64,000 nucleotides of DNA. It comes from Sulfuritalea sp. Lineage in GTDB: Bacteria > Pseudomonadota > Gammaproteobacteria > Burkholderiales > Rhodocyclaceae. Of the stretch, positions 26,262 through 36,181 are shown piece by piece. Below the pieces are notes generated by a model, which was given only the letters and a program-made list of their open reading frames with translations, searched no databases and had not been told where the DNA came from. Every line of letters begins with the position of its first letter. Position 1 is the stretch's first letter. The stretch is taken from positions 62,001-126,000 of the forward strand of contig JAUSCI010000046.1 of assembly GCA_030651305.1 (NCBI GenBank), given 5' to 3'. The translations under genes were made by a program, and so were the position numbers.

Positions 26262-29200
26262 CAGCCGCCCGTCTTGCCGAGTTCCAGTTTCAGCAGGATA
26301 TCGCCTTGCTGCGGCTCGCTCTTTGCCGCAGTTCCCTGACTGACGCGCGCTTCCGGCGCACCTGCCGCCTTCAATGCCTCCAGCGCGTGCTCGGCGCGCC
26401 TGACGGCCAGCGCCTGCAGCGCATCATCCTTCACCGCTTCGACGGCGCGCAGCCGCTCGAACAGCGCCGCGTGGAAATCCGCGCCCTTCAACTCGCCCAC
26501 CTCGGCTTCGCTCAGGCTGCGCTTGTCGCGCATCAGGCCAGAGAGGCGCGACATCATTTTGCCGGTCACGCTTTCCTCCAGCTGGCCGGGATTGGCATTG
26601 CGGAAGCCCTCCTTGAACGCCGCCAGTTCGGCGCTGCCGAATCGCTCGGCGAACAGGCTTTCCAGCGCCGCTTGTACCTTGGGCGCGCGGGTCGACAGCG
26701 GCCCCGGACTTTCTTTCGCAGCCAGCACCTGACCGCTCTTTTCGGCGACGATGCGACGCAGTTGCCGCTCCTGCAGCGCCACGCGATCCACCTCCGCCCA
26801 GGTGCCATGCACGCTGAGCGCCAGGCCCGGTCGCTGGTTCAACATGGCGGCGAGGCGCACCAGTTTCTCCCGTTCGGGCGGAGTCAGGCTGCCCGATCCG
26901 GCTTCGAAGCCGATGCGGTCGATCTTTTCACCACTTCCGCCGAACAGCGCGCCGAGGGCGCGGAAAGGCGCCGTGACGATCTTGCCGAGGACGTTGGTGA
27001 TCGCCTTCCAGACGATATCGCCGTAGCTGAACTGCGGGTCGTCGAGGTTGCCGGCAATCTGCAGGCCGAGATCGATGCGGCCATCGGCATCGCTGAGGAC
27101 GGCGATCGCCAGATCCAGCGGCAGATCCTTTGCCGTGGCGCTCTCGACGCGCTCGCCGAGTTCGAGGCGATCGATGATGATCCGGTTTTCGCCCTGCAGT
27201 TGTCGTTTCTTGATCTTGTATTCGAGTTCCAGCGACAGTTTGCCGGAATTGATCTTGCGCCCGGCGAAGGTGGCCGAATAAGGCGTCAGATGCGTCATCT
27301 CGACATTGCGGAAAACCACCTTGAGGTCCATGAACTCGGTGGGTTTGAAGAAGTCCACCTGGCCTGCCGCGCGCGCCAGGCCGAACTCGTCGACCTCGCC
27401 GTCGAGCTCCACCTGGCTCGGCGCAGCAGGCTTCGACGACAGTCCGACAATCGATCCGCGCAAGCCGTGAATGCGGGTGCCGAAGGGTAAAAGCAGCGAG
27501 TTGTCGGCAAAAAACAGCTCGCCCTTGCGAAAGCGAAGACGATCTATGGTGACCGCAAATTCCGGCTCTTCCGCCTTGGCGGGCGCCGCCTGCGCGACGA
27601 CCGAGTCTGCTGCTGTCGCCGCTGCCGGTGCTGCACCAGGATCAATAGTCGGCGCTGGCGATACGGCGACTTGCTGCTTGTGCAGGACGCGCTTGAGATT
27701 GGTCGACTTGTCCTTGTCGATGATCAGCTTGGTGTCCAAGCCGTCGAGCGTCAGCAGCGCCATGTCGAGTCGAGCCGGGCTCAGTTCAAGATCGCTGCTG
27801 GCAAGCACCTTCCAGGCCAGGAACACGTTCTGCGTGCCGGCCTCGTTGAGGCGCAGGTCACGCACGGCAACGCCGCCGCGATAGCTGCTGCTTTTTGCAG
27901 TGCGTACCACGCGCCCTTCCGCCTCGACCTGGCCGCCGGCAAAATCCAGCGCGGCGAATTTCGACAGGTAAGGCTGTCCAACCTTGACTGCCAAACCGCT
28001 CAGTTTTATCTGAAGTTCTGCTGCGGCATCCGCCGGCGTGAACTTGCCGCCGATCTCCAGCCGGCCGCCGCTCCTCACGTCCAGGCTGGCCTTCAGCGGC
28101 AGCGCTGCCTTGAGATCTTCGCTGACCGCGTCGACAGCGATGTCAATGTTGTCGAGCGCCAGATCCACCGCCGGCGACACGGTTTCGTCGCGAGCGACAA
28201 GGCCCAGGCCGCTCAAAGCGACATGCTCGATGCGGAAGCGCCACGGCGCTACCGCCTTCTCCGGCGGCGATGCTGCCGGCCTGACCGCGGCCACAGGCTT
28301 CGGTACGGATTTTTCGTTCAGGCTGTCGATTACGCCGAGCAGATCGATCTTGCTCTGCGCGTCGCGTCGGGCGCTGATGCCGCCACCCTTGATCGTGATC
28401 GCCGCCAGCGTTGCATTGCGTTTTGCCAGATCGACCCTGGCATCGCTCAATACAATGTCATCGAGCGTGAATACCACCGCCCGCGGCTTTTCTTCCACCA
28501 CGGCCTCGACGCTATTTCCCTGCAGGCGGATGGCGCCTAGCGTCAGGCGCTGGGTTCCCAGATCGAAGCGCCCATCCTTGATTTCGACGCGGTCGCTGGC
28601 AAGCTGCGGCGCGCGGTCGCCCGCCGCTTTCTGCAGCCGCAAATCCGATATCGACAGGCCCATCTTTTCCAGGCTCACGCTCAGCGTGCCGCCCGACTGG
28701 GCCATCCGGTAGTCCGCAGCGAAAGCCGCGATGCCGGCGGGCGGTGCAATCGGCAGCTTGTCCTGCAACAGCGGCGCCAGGCGCTTGAGGTCGATGCCGC
28801 TCAAGACGATACGGCCCTTGCTGGCGATCGGGTTTAGGGTGAGGTCGCCCTCCCACGCCAGTTGCGCGCCGATAAGCGTCTTCGCGGTCAGCCTGAACTT
28901 GCCGGCGTCATCGGGCAGGGTCGAGACGTCGGTCAGTTCGAGATCGAGCGGCTCGACGCGCGTGACAAAGGCTGGCGTCACGCGCTGGTCGGTGTAGTCC
29001 ATTTTCGCGCCGCTGACCCGCAACTGCCGGATGTCGAGGCGCGGCAAACCCCTGGACTCGGGCGGCGGCTCCTTGCCTTGCAGCGCGTCGAGCAGGGGGC
29101 TCCAGTTGAGGCCGCCTTGCTTGCGCTGGACCAGGCTGCCGTTCAGTCCGTCGACGCGGATCGCATCGAACACCAGTGCGTGCGCCGTCATGCTTGCCGC

Positions 29201-29476
29201 CGAGACATCGACAAATAGTTCGTCGAAGGCGAGCAGCGGCGCGCCGGCCGGATCGGTGAGACGCAGCTCGCGCAGGCGCAGGCTCAGCTCCAGCAGATTG
29301 ATTTCGGGCCGGGCCATGCTCAACCGGTGGCCGGTCTTCCCGGCGACGAACTGCTCAGCCTGCGACTGGATGATCGCGGGCAGTGCCAGCCAGGCGGCAG
29401 CGAGCAGGGCGAGGATCAGGCCGAGGCCGATCAGCGCGGGCTTCTTGAATTTTTTCAGGGTCGGGCTCGGTTTCAT
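26261..29476 (-). CDS. DUF748/AsmA-like envelope protein
   Basis: A 1071-residue protein with a single N-terminal transmembrane helix (about 12-34) and a very long periplasmic part made of repeated AsmA/DUF748-like units, including D-L-R-L-N-E-A-G-T-Q-N-V-F and A-F-A-G-R-K-I-N-S-G-K-L-S-L-E-L-E-Y-K. The last 200 residues are helical and charged, with an OmpA-like hint near V-S-V-H-G-T-W. AsmA-type proteins act in lipid transport or outer-membrane assembly. A Pro-rich linker near residue 605 contains a dispersed repeat copy (V-S-P-A-P-T-I). Start ATG 29476 puts the helix at the N-terminus. Confidence 0.8.
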   Translation of the reverse strand: MKPSPTLKKFKKPALIGLGLILALLAAAWLALPAIIQSQAEQFVAGKTGHRLSMARPEINLLELSLRLRELRLTDPAGAPLLAFDELFVDVSAASMTAHALVFDAIRVDGLNGSLVQRKQGGLNWSPLLDALQGKEPPPESRGLPRLDIRQLRVSGAKMDYTDQRVTPAFVTRVEPLDLELTDVSTLPDDAGKFRLTAKTLIGAQLAWEGDLTLNPIASKGRIVLSGIDLKRLAPLLQDKLPIAPPAGIAAFAADYRMAQSGGTLSVSLEKMGLSISDLRLQKAAGDRAPQLASDRVEIKDGRFDLGTQRLTLGAIRLQGNSVEAVVEEKPRAVVFTLDDIVLSDARVDLAKRNATLAAITIKGGGISARRDAQSKIDLLGVIDSLNEKSVPKPVAAVRPAASPPEKAVAPWRFRIEHVALSGLGLVARDETVSPAVDLALDNIDIAVDAVSEDLKAALPLKASLDVRSGGRLEIGGKFTPADAAAELQIKLSGLAVKVGQPYLSKFAALDFAGGQVEAEGRVVRTAKSSSYRGGVAVRDLRLNEAGTQNVFLAWKVLASSDLELSPARLDMALLTLDGLDTKLIIDKDKSTNLKRVLHKQQVAVSPAPTIDPGAAPAAATAADSVVAQAAPAKAEEPEFAVTIDRLRFRKGELFFADNSLLLPFGTRIHGLRGSIVGLSSKPAAPSQVELDGEVDEFGLARAAGQVDFFKPTEFMDLKVVFRNVEMTHLTPYSATFAGRKINSGKLSLELEYKIKKRQLQGENRIIIDRLELGERVESATAKDLPLDLAIAVLSDADGRIDLGLQIAGNLDDPQFSYGDIVWKAITNVLGKIVTAPFRALGALFGGSGEKIDRIGFEAGSGSLTPPEREKLVRLAAMLNQRPGLALSVHGTWAEVDRVALQERQLRRIVAEKSGQVLAAKESPGPLSTRAPKVQAALESLFAERFGSAELAAFKEGFRNANPGQLEESVTGKMMSRLSGLMRDKRSLSEAEVGELKGADFHAALFERLRAVEAVKDDALQALAVRRAEHALEALKAAGAPEARVSQGTAAKSEPQQGDILLKLELGKTGG
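27647..27669 (-). repeat. Dispersed repeat copy 5, inside the DUF748 gene
   Basis: The core AGTCGGCGCTGG at 27647-27658 is followed by CGATACGGCGA, the complement of the full consensus. It is in frame in a Pro/Ala-rich linker. Confidence 0.82.
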
Positions 29477-29513
29477 GGTCGTCGTCACAGGCCGCAATAG
29501 TCTGCGGTGAGAA

Positions 29514-30428
29514 TCATATCCCGCGCGCGCGCCGCCACGGCGCGCTGCCGAATTCCGCAACCAGAAAATCCACCATCGCCCGCACCTTGGGCGACAGGTT
29601 GCGGCCGCTGGGATAGGTGGCGAACAGGGGCACCGGCTCGACGTGGTTCCAGTCGGTCAGGATCGGTATCAGTTTGCCGCTGCGAATCGCTTCGCCGACA
29701 ACGACATCCGTCAGGCGCGTAATGCCGACCCCGGCCACCGCCATTTGCAGCACGGTCTCGGCATTGTTGGCGCTGACATTGCCGCTGACATGCACCACGC
29801 GGATGCCGTCGTCGGTGTCGAAAGGCCAGCGCCGCAGGGCCGGCAGACTGGTGATGGACAGGCAGTTGTGCCGCTGCAAGTCATCCGGCGTGCGCGGTGT
29901 GCCGCGTCGCTCCAGATAGCCAGGCGCGGCGCAGATGATCCGTTCCAGGTTGCAGATGCGCCGCGCCACCATCGACGATTCGTCGAGAGGGCCGATGCGA
30001 ATCGCCAGATCGATGCCTTCTTCCATGGTTCCCAGGGGCTGATCGCTGATGGTGATGTCCAGGTCGACCTCGGGATGAAGCTCCTGGAAGCGCGGAATGG
30101 CCGGCGTCAACTGATGCATGCCGAAGGCCGAGCCGCAATGCAGGCGCAGCAGGCCGCGCGGGCTGGAACCGGCCTGGGTGACCTCCGCCTCGGCCTCGTC
30201 CATGGCCGCCAGGATCGGACGGGCCCGGGCATAGAAGGCCTCGCCTTCGGCGGTGAGTTGCAAGCGGCGCGTGGTCCGCTGCAGGAGCCGGGCGCCGAGC
30301 CGATCCTCCAGGCGCGTCACCAGTTTGGAGAGCGCCGAGGGTGTCAGACCGAGATCCCGCGCCGCTGCGGAAAACCCTCCGGTTTCCACGGCGCGAACAA
30401 AAGCGGTCATTTCGCCGATGCGATCCAT
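29514..30428 (-). CDS. LysR-family transcriptional regulator
   Basis: A 304-residue regulator with the winged helix at 1-60 (F-S-A-A-A-R-D-L-G-L-T-P-S-A-L-S-K-L-V-T-R-L-E) and a LysR substrate-binding domain from about 90. It is of the CrgA/DmlR-type subgroup (short effector domain, L-H-C-G-S-A-F-G). The target is unknown. It is divergent from a 68-residue gene, and the shared 120-base gap holds a candidate binding site. Confidence 0.9.
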   Translation of the reverse strand: MDRIGEMTAFVRAVETGGFSAAARDLGLTPSALSKLVTRLEDRLGARLLQRTTRRLQLTAEGEAFYARARPILAAMDEAEAEVTQAGSSPRGLLRLHCGSAFGMHQLTPAIPRFQELHPEVDLDITISDQPLGTMEEGIDLAIRIGPLDESSMVARRICNLERIICAAPGYLERRGTPRTPDDLQRHNCLSITSLPALRRWPFDTDDGIRVVHVSGNVSANNAETVLQMAVAGVGITRLTDVVVGEAIRSGKLIPILTDWNHVEPVPLFATYPSGRNLSPKVRAMVDFLVAEFGSAPWRRARGI

Positions 30429-30437
30429 GGCGTTATT

Positions 30438-30457
30438 ATTGACTATATTTCATCAAT
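30438..30457. promoter_or_regulatory. Candidate LysR operator
   Basis: ATTGA - 10 bases - TCAAT, an inverted repeat just upstream of the lysR start codon in an AT-rich intergenic region. The spacing is close to the usual LysR T-N11-A box. Confidence 0.45.
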
Positions 30458-30548
30458 GTTGTTCCATTTTGATGGATTGTCTTCCAATCGAAATGTAATT
30501 ACAGTTCAGTCATGCGGTGTTGCGCCGCACCATCAGAAAGAAACCATC

Positions 30549-30755
30549 ATGTACACGATCGACATTGTCAGGATTGAACGAGAAGCCCGCCAACTCCGCG
30601 CCAGGGAACTGCAACGCATCGAAGGCCTCATCGCGGCGCGTCTCGGTTTGTACGGCCAGCTACTGGCCGCCACGGCCCTGTCAGCGCTGGCGGCGGTCGG
30701 CGAAAGCCTGCGCCCGCTGTTCTCCTGGAATCCGAAGAACCGTCACCCTGCCTGA
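30549..30755 (+). CDS. Small unknown protein divergent from LysR
   Basis: A 68-residue protein beginning M-Y-T-I-D-I-V-R-I-E-R-E-A-R, with an amphipathic charged helix (residues 8-30) followed by a short hydrophobic stretch (33-50). Similar small R-x-L-R-A-x-E-like proteins are common in betaproteobacteria, without assigned function. It follows an AT-rich promoter region shared with the LysR gene and could be its target. The longer open frame through this region runs antisense to lysR and is rejected. Confidence 0.55.
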   Translation: MYTIDIVRIEREARQLRARELQRIEGLIAARLGLYGQLLAATALSALAAVGESLRPLFSWNPKNRHPA

Positions 30756-30778
30756 CGCGGCCCGCGCAGAACGCCCGG

Positions 30779-31669
30779 CTACCCCACTCTTGGGGACTGC
30801 CGCGCACCCAGCACGGCTCCCGCCGTCACGGCGCCCAAGCCGGCCAGCGCCAGCATTGACAAGGGCTCATCGAGCACCGGCACCGCTGCCAGCGCCGCCA
30901 GACCGGGCACCACCGCCATCAACAGGGCTACGGTTTGCGGGCCGAGATGGCGCACCGCCAGCGTGTACAACAGCATGGCGACAAACACCACCAGCACGCC
31001 CTGATACACCGCCTGCATCAGAATTTCGGCGACCGGCGCCTGGGCCAGGGTGCTGGGCAGGAACAACCACCAGAGCGGCAGATACACCACCGCGCTGCCC
31101 AGCGTCGTGGTCACGGTCGCGGTCAGCGGCGTTACGGGATAGCGCCGCAGCAGCAGGGTAAAAGTGGCCCACGCCGATGAACCGCAGAGGAACAAGGCGT
31201 CGCCGACCATCTGCATGCCGGTGACCTGCGAGCCATGCCACAGCGTATCGGCGGCGGTCAGCACGATGCCGGCAAGAACCAGCCCGAGCGCAATGCGCTG
31301 CGCCCGCGAAGGCGCCTGCCTGAGCCACAGCCAGGCGATGACGGCGGTCTCGAACGGCAACGCGCCGGGCATCAGCACCGCAGCGTGGGCCGCCGGCGCC
31401 AGGCGAAAGGCCGAATACACGGTGACCGCATAACCGATGCCGCCGAACAGCGAAAACAGCGCAATCACCTTGAGTGGCGGCAGCGTCACGCGCGGCAGGA
31501 AGCACACGGCGATCAGGGCGCCGACGCCAAAGCGCAGTGCGGCCACATCCCAGCCGGTCAGCATGCCTTTGCCGCCGGCGCGCGAAACCAGAATGAAGCC
31601 GGTCCAGATGCAGATGGTGGCAAGAACCGCGACCCAGCCGGCGCGGGAGGTGGATGAAGCCGCGTTCAA
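30779..31669 (-). CDS. EamA/DMT-family transporter
   Basis: A 296-residue permease with ten transmembrane helices in two EamA repeats (first about 10-135, second about 150-285). Hallmarks are W-T-G-F-I-L-V-S-R near TM1 and [10 protein letters not shown] in the second half. Substrates of this family are metabolites such as amino acids and cannot be predicted. The chosen start is a TTG at 31669 overlapping the stop of the flavin reductase gene (TTGA); upstream the frame shadows that gene. Confidence 0.8.
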   Translation of the reverse strand: MNAASSTSRAGWVAVLATICIWTGFILVSRAGGKGMLTGWDVAALRFGVGALIAVCFLPRVTLPPLKVIALFSLFGGIGYAVTVYSAFRLAPAAHAAVLMPGALPFETAVIAWLWLRQAPSRAQRIALGLVLAGIVLTAADTLWHGSQVTGMQMVGDALFLCGSSAWATFTLLLRRYPVTPLTATVTTTLGSAVVYLPLWWLFLPSTLAQAPVAEILMQAVYQGVLVVFVAMLLYTLAVRHLGPQTVALLMAVVPGLAALAAVPVLDEPLSMLALAGLGAVTAGAVLGARQSPRVG

Positions 31670-32157
31670 GGCAGGCGACGATAGCGTCCGCGATGGAATA
31701 TCAACGGCGGCTTGTCCTGGCGGTGGAAGTTCTCGACATGGCCGACAAAAATCAGGTGGTCGCCACCGGCATACCGCATCTCGTTGCGGCACTCGAACCA
31801 GGCGCAGCAGCCCGGCAACATCGGCGTGCCGCTGGCGCCGACTTCCAGCTCGATGCCGGCAAACGGGTCGCCCTGCGCCTGCGAAAAACGTTGCGAAAAT
31901 TCCTCCTGGTCGGCAGCGAGCACGTTGATTGCATAATGCCGGCAGCTCTCGAAGGTCGCCAGCGCGGACGCGCTAAGACCCAGGCTCCACAACACCAGCG
32001 GCGGCTCGAGCGAGACCGAGGCGAAGGAATTTATGGTGACGCCGGTCGGCGTGCCGTCGGCCCGGCGTGCGGTGACAATCGTCACGCCGGTGGCGAACTC
32101 CCCCAGCGCATGGCGCAGGGTGCGTCTTTCAACAAGGTACTGATCCGGCTGGTTCAT
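31666..32157 (-). CDS. Flavin reductase (HpaC/DIM6-NTAB family)
   Basis: A 163-residue FMN-binding reductase with the family pattern [11 protein letters not shown] near the start, [16 protein letters not shown] (about 52-67) and [10 protein letters not shown] near the end. Such proteins supply reduced flavin to two-component monooxygenases; no partner is adjacent. It is divergent from purT and overlaps the DMT transporter gene. Confidence 0.85.
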   Translation of the reverse strand: MNQPDQYLVERRTLRHALGEFATGVTIVTARRADGTPTGVTINSFASVSLEPPLVLWSLGLSASALATFESCRHYAINVLAADQEEFSQRFSQAQGDPFAGIELEVGASGTPMLPGCCAWFECRNEMRYAGGDHLIFVGHVENFHRQDKPPLIFHRGRYRRLP

Positions 32158-32214
32158 TGGGGCGGGTCGTCAAGAGGCTCTAGAATCGGGGAACTTACTT
32201 ATCGGGAGCACCTG

Positions 32215-33450
32215 ATGGGCATCATGAATCGTATCGGCACTCCGCTTTCTGCCTCCGCCACGCGCGTGATGCTGCTGGGTTGCGGCGAACTGGGCAAGGA
32301 GGTCATTATCGCATTGCAACGGCTGGGTTGCGAGGTGATCGGCGTCGATCGCTATGCCGATGCGCCGGGCATGCAGGTGGCGCATCGCAGCCATGTCGTG
32401 ACCATGACCGACGGCGCTGCGCTGCGTGCAATCATCGAGCGGGAGAGGCCGCACCTGGTGGTACCCGAGATCGAGGCAATTGCCACCGCCATGCTGGCGG
32501 AAATAGAACGCGACGGCGTCGCCGGACACTTTCCCGAATTCATCCCCACCGCCCGCGCCGCGCAATTGACCATGAACCGCGAGGGAATACGTCGTCTGGC
32601 GGCGGAAGAACTCGGCCTGCCCACGTCGCCGTACCGCTTCGCGGATTCCCTGGCCGAACTGCAGGCCGCCATCGACGGGTCTGACAAACCGGGCATAGGC
32701 TTTCCCTGCATCGTCAAACCCGTGATGTCGTCTTCCGGCAAAGGCCAGTCGCTGCTGAAAACTCAGGCCGACGTGCAAAAGGCCTGGGACTATTCGCAGG
32801 CCGCGGGCCGCGTCGGCGCGGGACGCGTCATCGTCGAGGGCTTCATCGATTTCGACTACGAGATCACCCAGCTTACGGTGCGCGCGGTCGGTGCCTCGGG
32901 CGCCGTGGAAACCTACTTCTGCGAGCCGGTCGGCCATGTCCAGATCAATGGCGACTATGTCGAATCCTGGCAGCCGATGGCGATGACGCCGGTCGCCCTG
33001 CAAAAGGCGCGCGACATCGCCCGCGCCGTCACCGGCAACCTCGGCGGCCGCGGCATTTTCGGCGTTGAGCTATTCATCAAGGGCGATGCCGTGTGGTTCT
33101 CCGAAGTCAGTCCGCGCCCGCACGACACCGGCCTGGTGACGCTGGCGACGCAGCGCCTGTCCGAATTCGAATTGCATGCACGCGCCATCCTCGGCCTGCC
33201 GGTCGACACCTCGCTGCGCCGCCCCGGAGCGTCGGCGGTGATCTATGGCGGGCTGGCGGAAAAGGGCATCGCCTTCGAAGGCGTGGCCGACGCATTGCAA
33301 GTGCCCGAATCCGACTTGCGCCTGTTCGGCAAACCCGAGAGTTTCGTCAAGCGACGCATGGGCGTGGCGGTGGCTAACGCCGACACCACCGACGAGGCGC
33401 GAACGCGGGCCAAGCTCGCGGCGAGCCGCGTGAAACCCGTCAAGGGGTGA
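32215..33450 (+). CDS. purT: Formate-dependent GAR transformylase PurT
   Basis: A 411-residue ATP-grasp enzyme that makes N-formyl-glycinamide ribonucleotide from formate and ATP in purine synthesis. The opening [11 protein letters not shown], the nucleotide loop S-S-S-G-K-G-Q-S and the C-terminal [10 protein letters not shown] are all family signatures. GGGAG lies 6 bases before ATG 32215; Met4 (32224) is an alternative start. It overlaps mutY by 4 bases (GTGA). Confidence 0.95.
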   Translation: MGIMNRIGTPLSASATRVMLLGCGELGKEVIIALQRLGCEVIGVDRYADAPGMQVAHRSHVVTMTDGAALRAIIERERPHLVVPEIEAIATAMLAEIERDGVAGHFPEFIPTARAAQLTMNREGIRRLAAEELGLPTSPYRFADSLAELQAAIDGSDKPGIGFPCIVKPVMSSSGKGQSLLKTQADVQKAWDYSQAAGRVGAGRVIVEGFIDFDYEITQLTVRAVGASGAVETYFCEPVGHVQINGDYVESWQPMAMTPVALQKARDIARAVTGNLGGRGIFGVELFIKGDAVWFSEVSPRPHDTGLVTLATQRLSEFELHARAILGLPVDTSLRRPGASAVIYGGLAEKGIAFEGVADALQVPESDLRLFGKPESFVKRRMGVAVANADTTDEARTRAKLAASRVKPVKG

Positions 33451-34493
33451 AAGCGCATTTGCCCGAATTTGCGCCGCGCCTGATCCGCTGGCACAAGCGC
33501 CACGGCCGGCACGACCTGCCGTGGCAGAAGACGACGGATCCCTACCGCGTCTGGCTGTCGGAAATCATGCTGCAGCAGACGCAGGTGGCGACGGTGATTC
33601 CGTATTACCAGCGTTTCCTCGAACGCTTCCCGCAACTTGCCGATCTTGCCGCGGCGCCGGTCGGGGAAGTCATGGCGCTGTGGAGCGGACTCGGCTACTA
33701 TGCCAGGGCGCGCAACCTGCATGCCGCGGCGCGCACCGTGATGGGCGAATATTCCGGCAAGTTTCCACGCGATCCCGATGTCATTGCGCAACTGCCCGGC
33801 ATCGGTCGCTCCACCGCCAACTCCATTGCCACTTTCTGCTTCGGCGCGCACGCGCCGATCCTCGACGGCAACGTCAAGCGCGTGCTGTGCCGCGCCTTCG
33901 GCATCGAGGGATTTGCCGGCAGCAGCGCAGTGGAGAAACGCCTCTGGGTCCTGACCGAACAACTGATGCCGGCGCGCCGGGGCGCCACCTACAACCAGGC
34001 GCAGATGGATCTCGGCACCATGGTCTGCACGCGAACAAAACCGCACTGCGAGGCCTGCCCGCTCAATGACATCTGCGTTGCCCGCGCCAGCGGCCGCAGC
34101 GCGGAACTGCCGCAAGCCAAACCACGTCGCGAGATTCCGCAACGCCATGTCACTCTGTTGCTGTTACTCGATGGCAATCGCGTCCTGCTGGAAACCCGCC
34201 CGCCCGCCGGCATCTGGGGCGGGCTGCTGTCGCTGCCGGAGCTGCCGGAAGGCGCGAATGCAAAGGAATGGACCGAGCGCCGCTTTGCCTGTCGTGTAAG
34301 CACCGTATCACCAGCGCCGACTTTTGTGCATGCCTTCAGCCATTTTCGTCTGCAAATCGCGCCACTGGTGCTGCAGGTGACTCCCGGCCATGCCGTCATG
34401 GAGTCAGGATGGCGGTGGCTGGCACTGGCCGAAACGGGCAACGCGGCGCTGCCGGCACCGATCAGGCGCATCCTCGACGAGATTCATCCGTAG
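33447..34493 (+). CDS. mutY: A/G-specific adenine DNA glycosylase MutY
   Basis: A 348-residue base-excision enzyme removing adenine opposite 8-oxoguanine. The catalytic Glu39 is in [11 protein letters not shown], the HhH motif is L-P-G-I-G-R-S-T, and Asp140 is in L-D-G-N-V-K-R. The [4Fe-4S] cluster ligands are C194-x6-C201-x2-C204-x5-C210. The C-terminal NUDT1-like domain recognises 8-oxoG through F-S-H at 297-299. A dispersed repeat copy encodes S-P-A-P-T immediately before that loop. It starts with GTG overlapping the purT stop. Confidence 0.95.
   Translation: MKAHLPEFAPRLIRWHKRHGRHDLPWQKTTDPYRVWLSEIMLQQTQVATVIPYYQRFLERFPQLADLAAAPVGEVMALWSGLGYYARARNLHAAARTVMGEYSGKFPRDPDVIAQLPGIGRSTANSIATFCFGAHAPILDGNVKRVLCRAFGIEGFAGSSAVEKRLWVLTEQLMPARRGATYNQAQMDLGTMVCTRTKPHCEACPLNDICVARASGRSAELPQAKPRREIPQRHVTLLLLLDGNRVLLETRPPAGIWGGLLSLPELPEGANAKEWTERRFACRVSTVSPAPTFVHAFSHFRLQIAPLVLQVTPGHAVMESGWRWLALAETGNAALPAPIRRILDEIHP
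34301..34325 (+). repeat. Dispersed repeat copy 6, inside mutY
   Basis: An exact core at 34311-34322 with left extension CACCGTATCA, followed by TTTT. It is in frame in the linker just before the 8-oxoG-reading F-S-H loop. Confidence 0.82.
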
Positions 34494-34547
34494 CGGTGAG
34501 GCCGGCGTCTCTTGCCGGCCCGCCCTGCTACGCATCCACAGCGAAGC

Positions 34548-34568
34548 GGGCAGGGTTTTGTCCTGCCC
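34548..34568. terminator. Hairpin between convergent mutY and LON-domain genes
   Basis: GGGCAGG and CCTGCCC enclose a T-rich loop (GTTTTGT), in a 110-base gap between convergent genes. A second small stem, GCCGGC...GCCGGC, lies at 34501-34519. A bidirectional terminator role is plausible but there is no clear T tract. Confidence 0.4.
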
Positions 34569-34603
34569 CTTCTTGCTGTGCAGGTGTTTTATCAGGGGCT
34601 CCA

Positions 34604-35212
34604 TCACACGTCGGGCAGCAAACCCTTGCTTTCAAGAAAGCGGTAGATGATTTCAAGGCGATCGATGCTGTCCTCGATCTCCAGCAGCTTCTGCTTCGCA
34701 ATCACCGGGATCGGCAGCACTTCGGCATAGCGCATGCCCAGCCAGCCGGCGTCGAAGAAACGATGCGGCATGGCGGGCGCATTGGGTGCACCGGCCGCCA
34801 TCTCGCCGACGATGGCGCGCAGCAGCGGCACCAATCGCGCATAAGGGCCGGGAATCGGCAGCACGGCGGGAGCGACAATCAGTTCGGCCTCGCCGCGCAA
34901 CAGGCCCGAGTCCTCGGTCCAGTGGCGCAACAGGCGAAAGCGCTCGCCACCTTGCGCGACGATGTTGAGCACGCCAAGCTGCTCCATGTCCCAGTCGGCG
35001 ATGTGCGCCAGCGTGCCCACCGCATGCGGTTCGGCGGATTTCCTGCCGGCACGGGCGACCTCCTCGCCGCGCGCAATCAGGCAAATGCCGAAGGAACTGG
35101 ACTCCTTCAGACAAATCTTGGCCATGTCCATGTAGCGCTGCTCGAAGATCCGCATCGGCAAGCGCCCGCCGGGGAAAAGCACCGACCGCAGGGGAAACAG
35201 CGGAATGATCAT
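34604..35212 (-). CDS. LON-substrate-binding-domain protein (no protease)
   Basis: A 202-residue protein consisting of only the N-terminal LON domain: I-P-L-F-P-L-R-S-V-L-F-P-G-G-R-L-P-M-R-I-F-E-Q-R-Y at the start, then F-G-I-C-L-I-A-R-G. It lacks the AAA+ and peptidase parts, as is usual for this stand-alone family. Function is not known in detail; substrate or protein binding is likely. It overlaps the Gx transporter gene upstream by 4 bases. Confidence 0.85.
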   Translation of the reverse strand: MIIPLFPLRSVLFPGGRLPMRIFEQRYMDMAKICLKESSSFGICLIARGEEVARAGRKSAEPHAVGTLAHIADWDMEQLGVLNIVAQGGERFRLLRHWTEDSGLLRGEAELIVAPAVLPIPGPYARLVPLLRAIVGEMAAGAPNAPAMPHRFFDAGWLGMRYAEVLPIPVIAKQKLLEIEDSIDRLEIIYRFLESKGLLPDV

Positions 35213-35754
35213 GATCCGTCTTTCACCGCAACAGGCGCGGCGACCGGCGCGTCAAGCAAGCGTGCCGCCACCAGGCCGTTGATGGCGCCGAAAACCAGCG
35301 CCGCCGTGGCAAACAGCGGCAGCAAATAAAACACGCCGTCATGCGGCACCAGCCAGACACGGGCGAGCAGCAACTGGCCGCCGATGTGGGCGAAAGCCGC
35401 CAGCACGCTGGCCGAGACCGGACCGAAGAAACGCGGCGGCAGATGCTGCGCCAGCGCCAGCACGGCCAGGCTGCACAAGGCACCTGCCAGCGCGAGGAAG
35501 AACCCCGGCGCGAGGAACTGGCCGATCACCAGGCTACCCGCCACCACGCGCAGCAGGCTGACCCAGGCCGCGTCGCGCCAGCCGTAGCGCGCCAGCACCA
35601 CCAGCACGATGATGTTGGCCAGTCCCGGCTTGATGCCGGGCAAGGGGCTCGGCAGCGCCGCCTCGGCGACGGTCAGGGCGATCGCCGCCGCCGCATAACG
35701 GGCGATGCGGTAGTCATCGTCGGTGACCGGCAGCTCAATAGTTGAGGGTGTCAT
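35209..35754 (-). CDS. Gx transporter / HepI-like membrane protein
   Basis: A 181-residue protein with about five transmembrane helices, of the Gx transporter family (annotated in other genomes as heptaprenyl diphosphate synthase component I). The P-G-I-K-P-G-L-A-N-I-I segment near residue 43 is the family signature. Start ATG 35754 overlaps the NusG-II gene by 20 bases. The family usually neighbours NusG-II and ApbE-type flavin-transferase genes; only NusG-II is present here. Substrate unknown. Confidence 0.78.
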   Translation of the reverse strand: MTPSTIELPVTDDDYRIARYAAAAIALTVAEAALPSPLPGIKPGLANIIVLVVLARYGWRDAAWVSLLRVVAGSLVIGQFLAPGFFLALAGALCSLAVLALAQHLPPRFFGPVSASVLAAFAHIGGQLLLARVWLVPHDGVFYLLPLFATAALVFGAINGLVAARLLDAPVAAPVAVKDGS

Positions 35755-36181
35755 ACGCCCCATTCTGACCACTGCGTCCGGCAAGCTGCAGCGTGACGTG
35801 ATTCGGCGCGCAGATCGCCACGGCATTGGCGCGCGTCAGCCAGCCCTGCTGCACGCAGTACTGGCGCGGACCGGGATCGGACAGCACGCGGGCGCGGCCG
35901 GGCTGCACTTCGATCACCGTGGTGCCGATGGCGCCGGTAAGCTCGTACTTGCGCGCAACGCTCAGCGCCAGTTCGGTCACCACCTCGCCGTCGCGCTTGA
36001 TGATCGCACGATCCGCGGTGCCGCCGCGCCACAGCAGCGGATAGGACGCCGCGACGAACACGCCGGCGGCCAGCAGCAGCAACCAGTCGCCGGGCCTCAG
36101 CAGCGTGCGCCACGGCGCGTGTCCATCGCCTGCCGCCTGCGCCAGCAGTTCGCGAAGGCCGTCCGGAACCGAGCTTTTCAT
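35735..36181 (-). CDS. NusG domain II-containing exported protein
   Basis: A 148-residue protein with a single N-terminal transmembrane helix (about 30-50) followed by a NusG-II-type beta domain ([14 protein letters not shown], then [10 protein letters not shown] and C-A-P-N-H-V). These membrane-anchored NusG-II proteins are distinct from transcription factor NusG and typically pair with a Gx transporter, as here. It overlaps rapZ by 4 bases. Confidence 0.8.
   Translation of the reverse strand: MKSSVPDGLRELLAQAAGDGHAPWRTLLRPGDWLLLLAAGVFVAASYPLLWRGGTADRAIIKRDGEVVTELALSVARKYELTGAIGTTVIEVQPGRARVLSDPGPRQYCVQQGWLTRANAVAICAPNHVTLQLAGRSGQNGAYDTLNY

Noticed and set aside
29643-30755. A 370-codon frame leading into the small gene at 30549
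   Set aside because: Its first 300 codons are antisense to lysR; only the last 68 codons with their own start after the divergent promoter are accepted.
31824-31845. GCGTGCCGCTGGCGCCGACTT, resembling the dispersed repeat
   Set aside because: Two mismatches inside the core (CTGGCG for CCAGCG) and natural flavin-reductase codons; probably chance.
32808-32830. GTCGGCGCGGGA in purT, encoding V-G-A-G
   Set aside because: Two mismatches in the core and a natural purT peptide.
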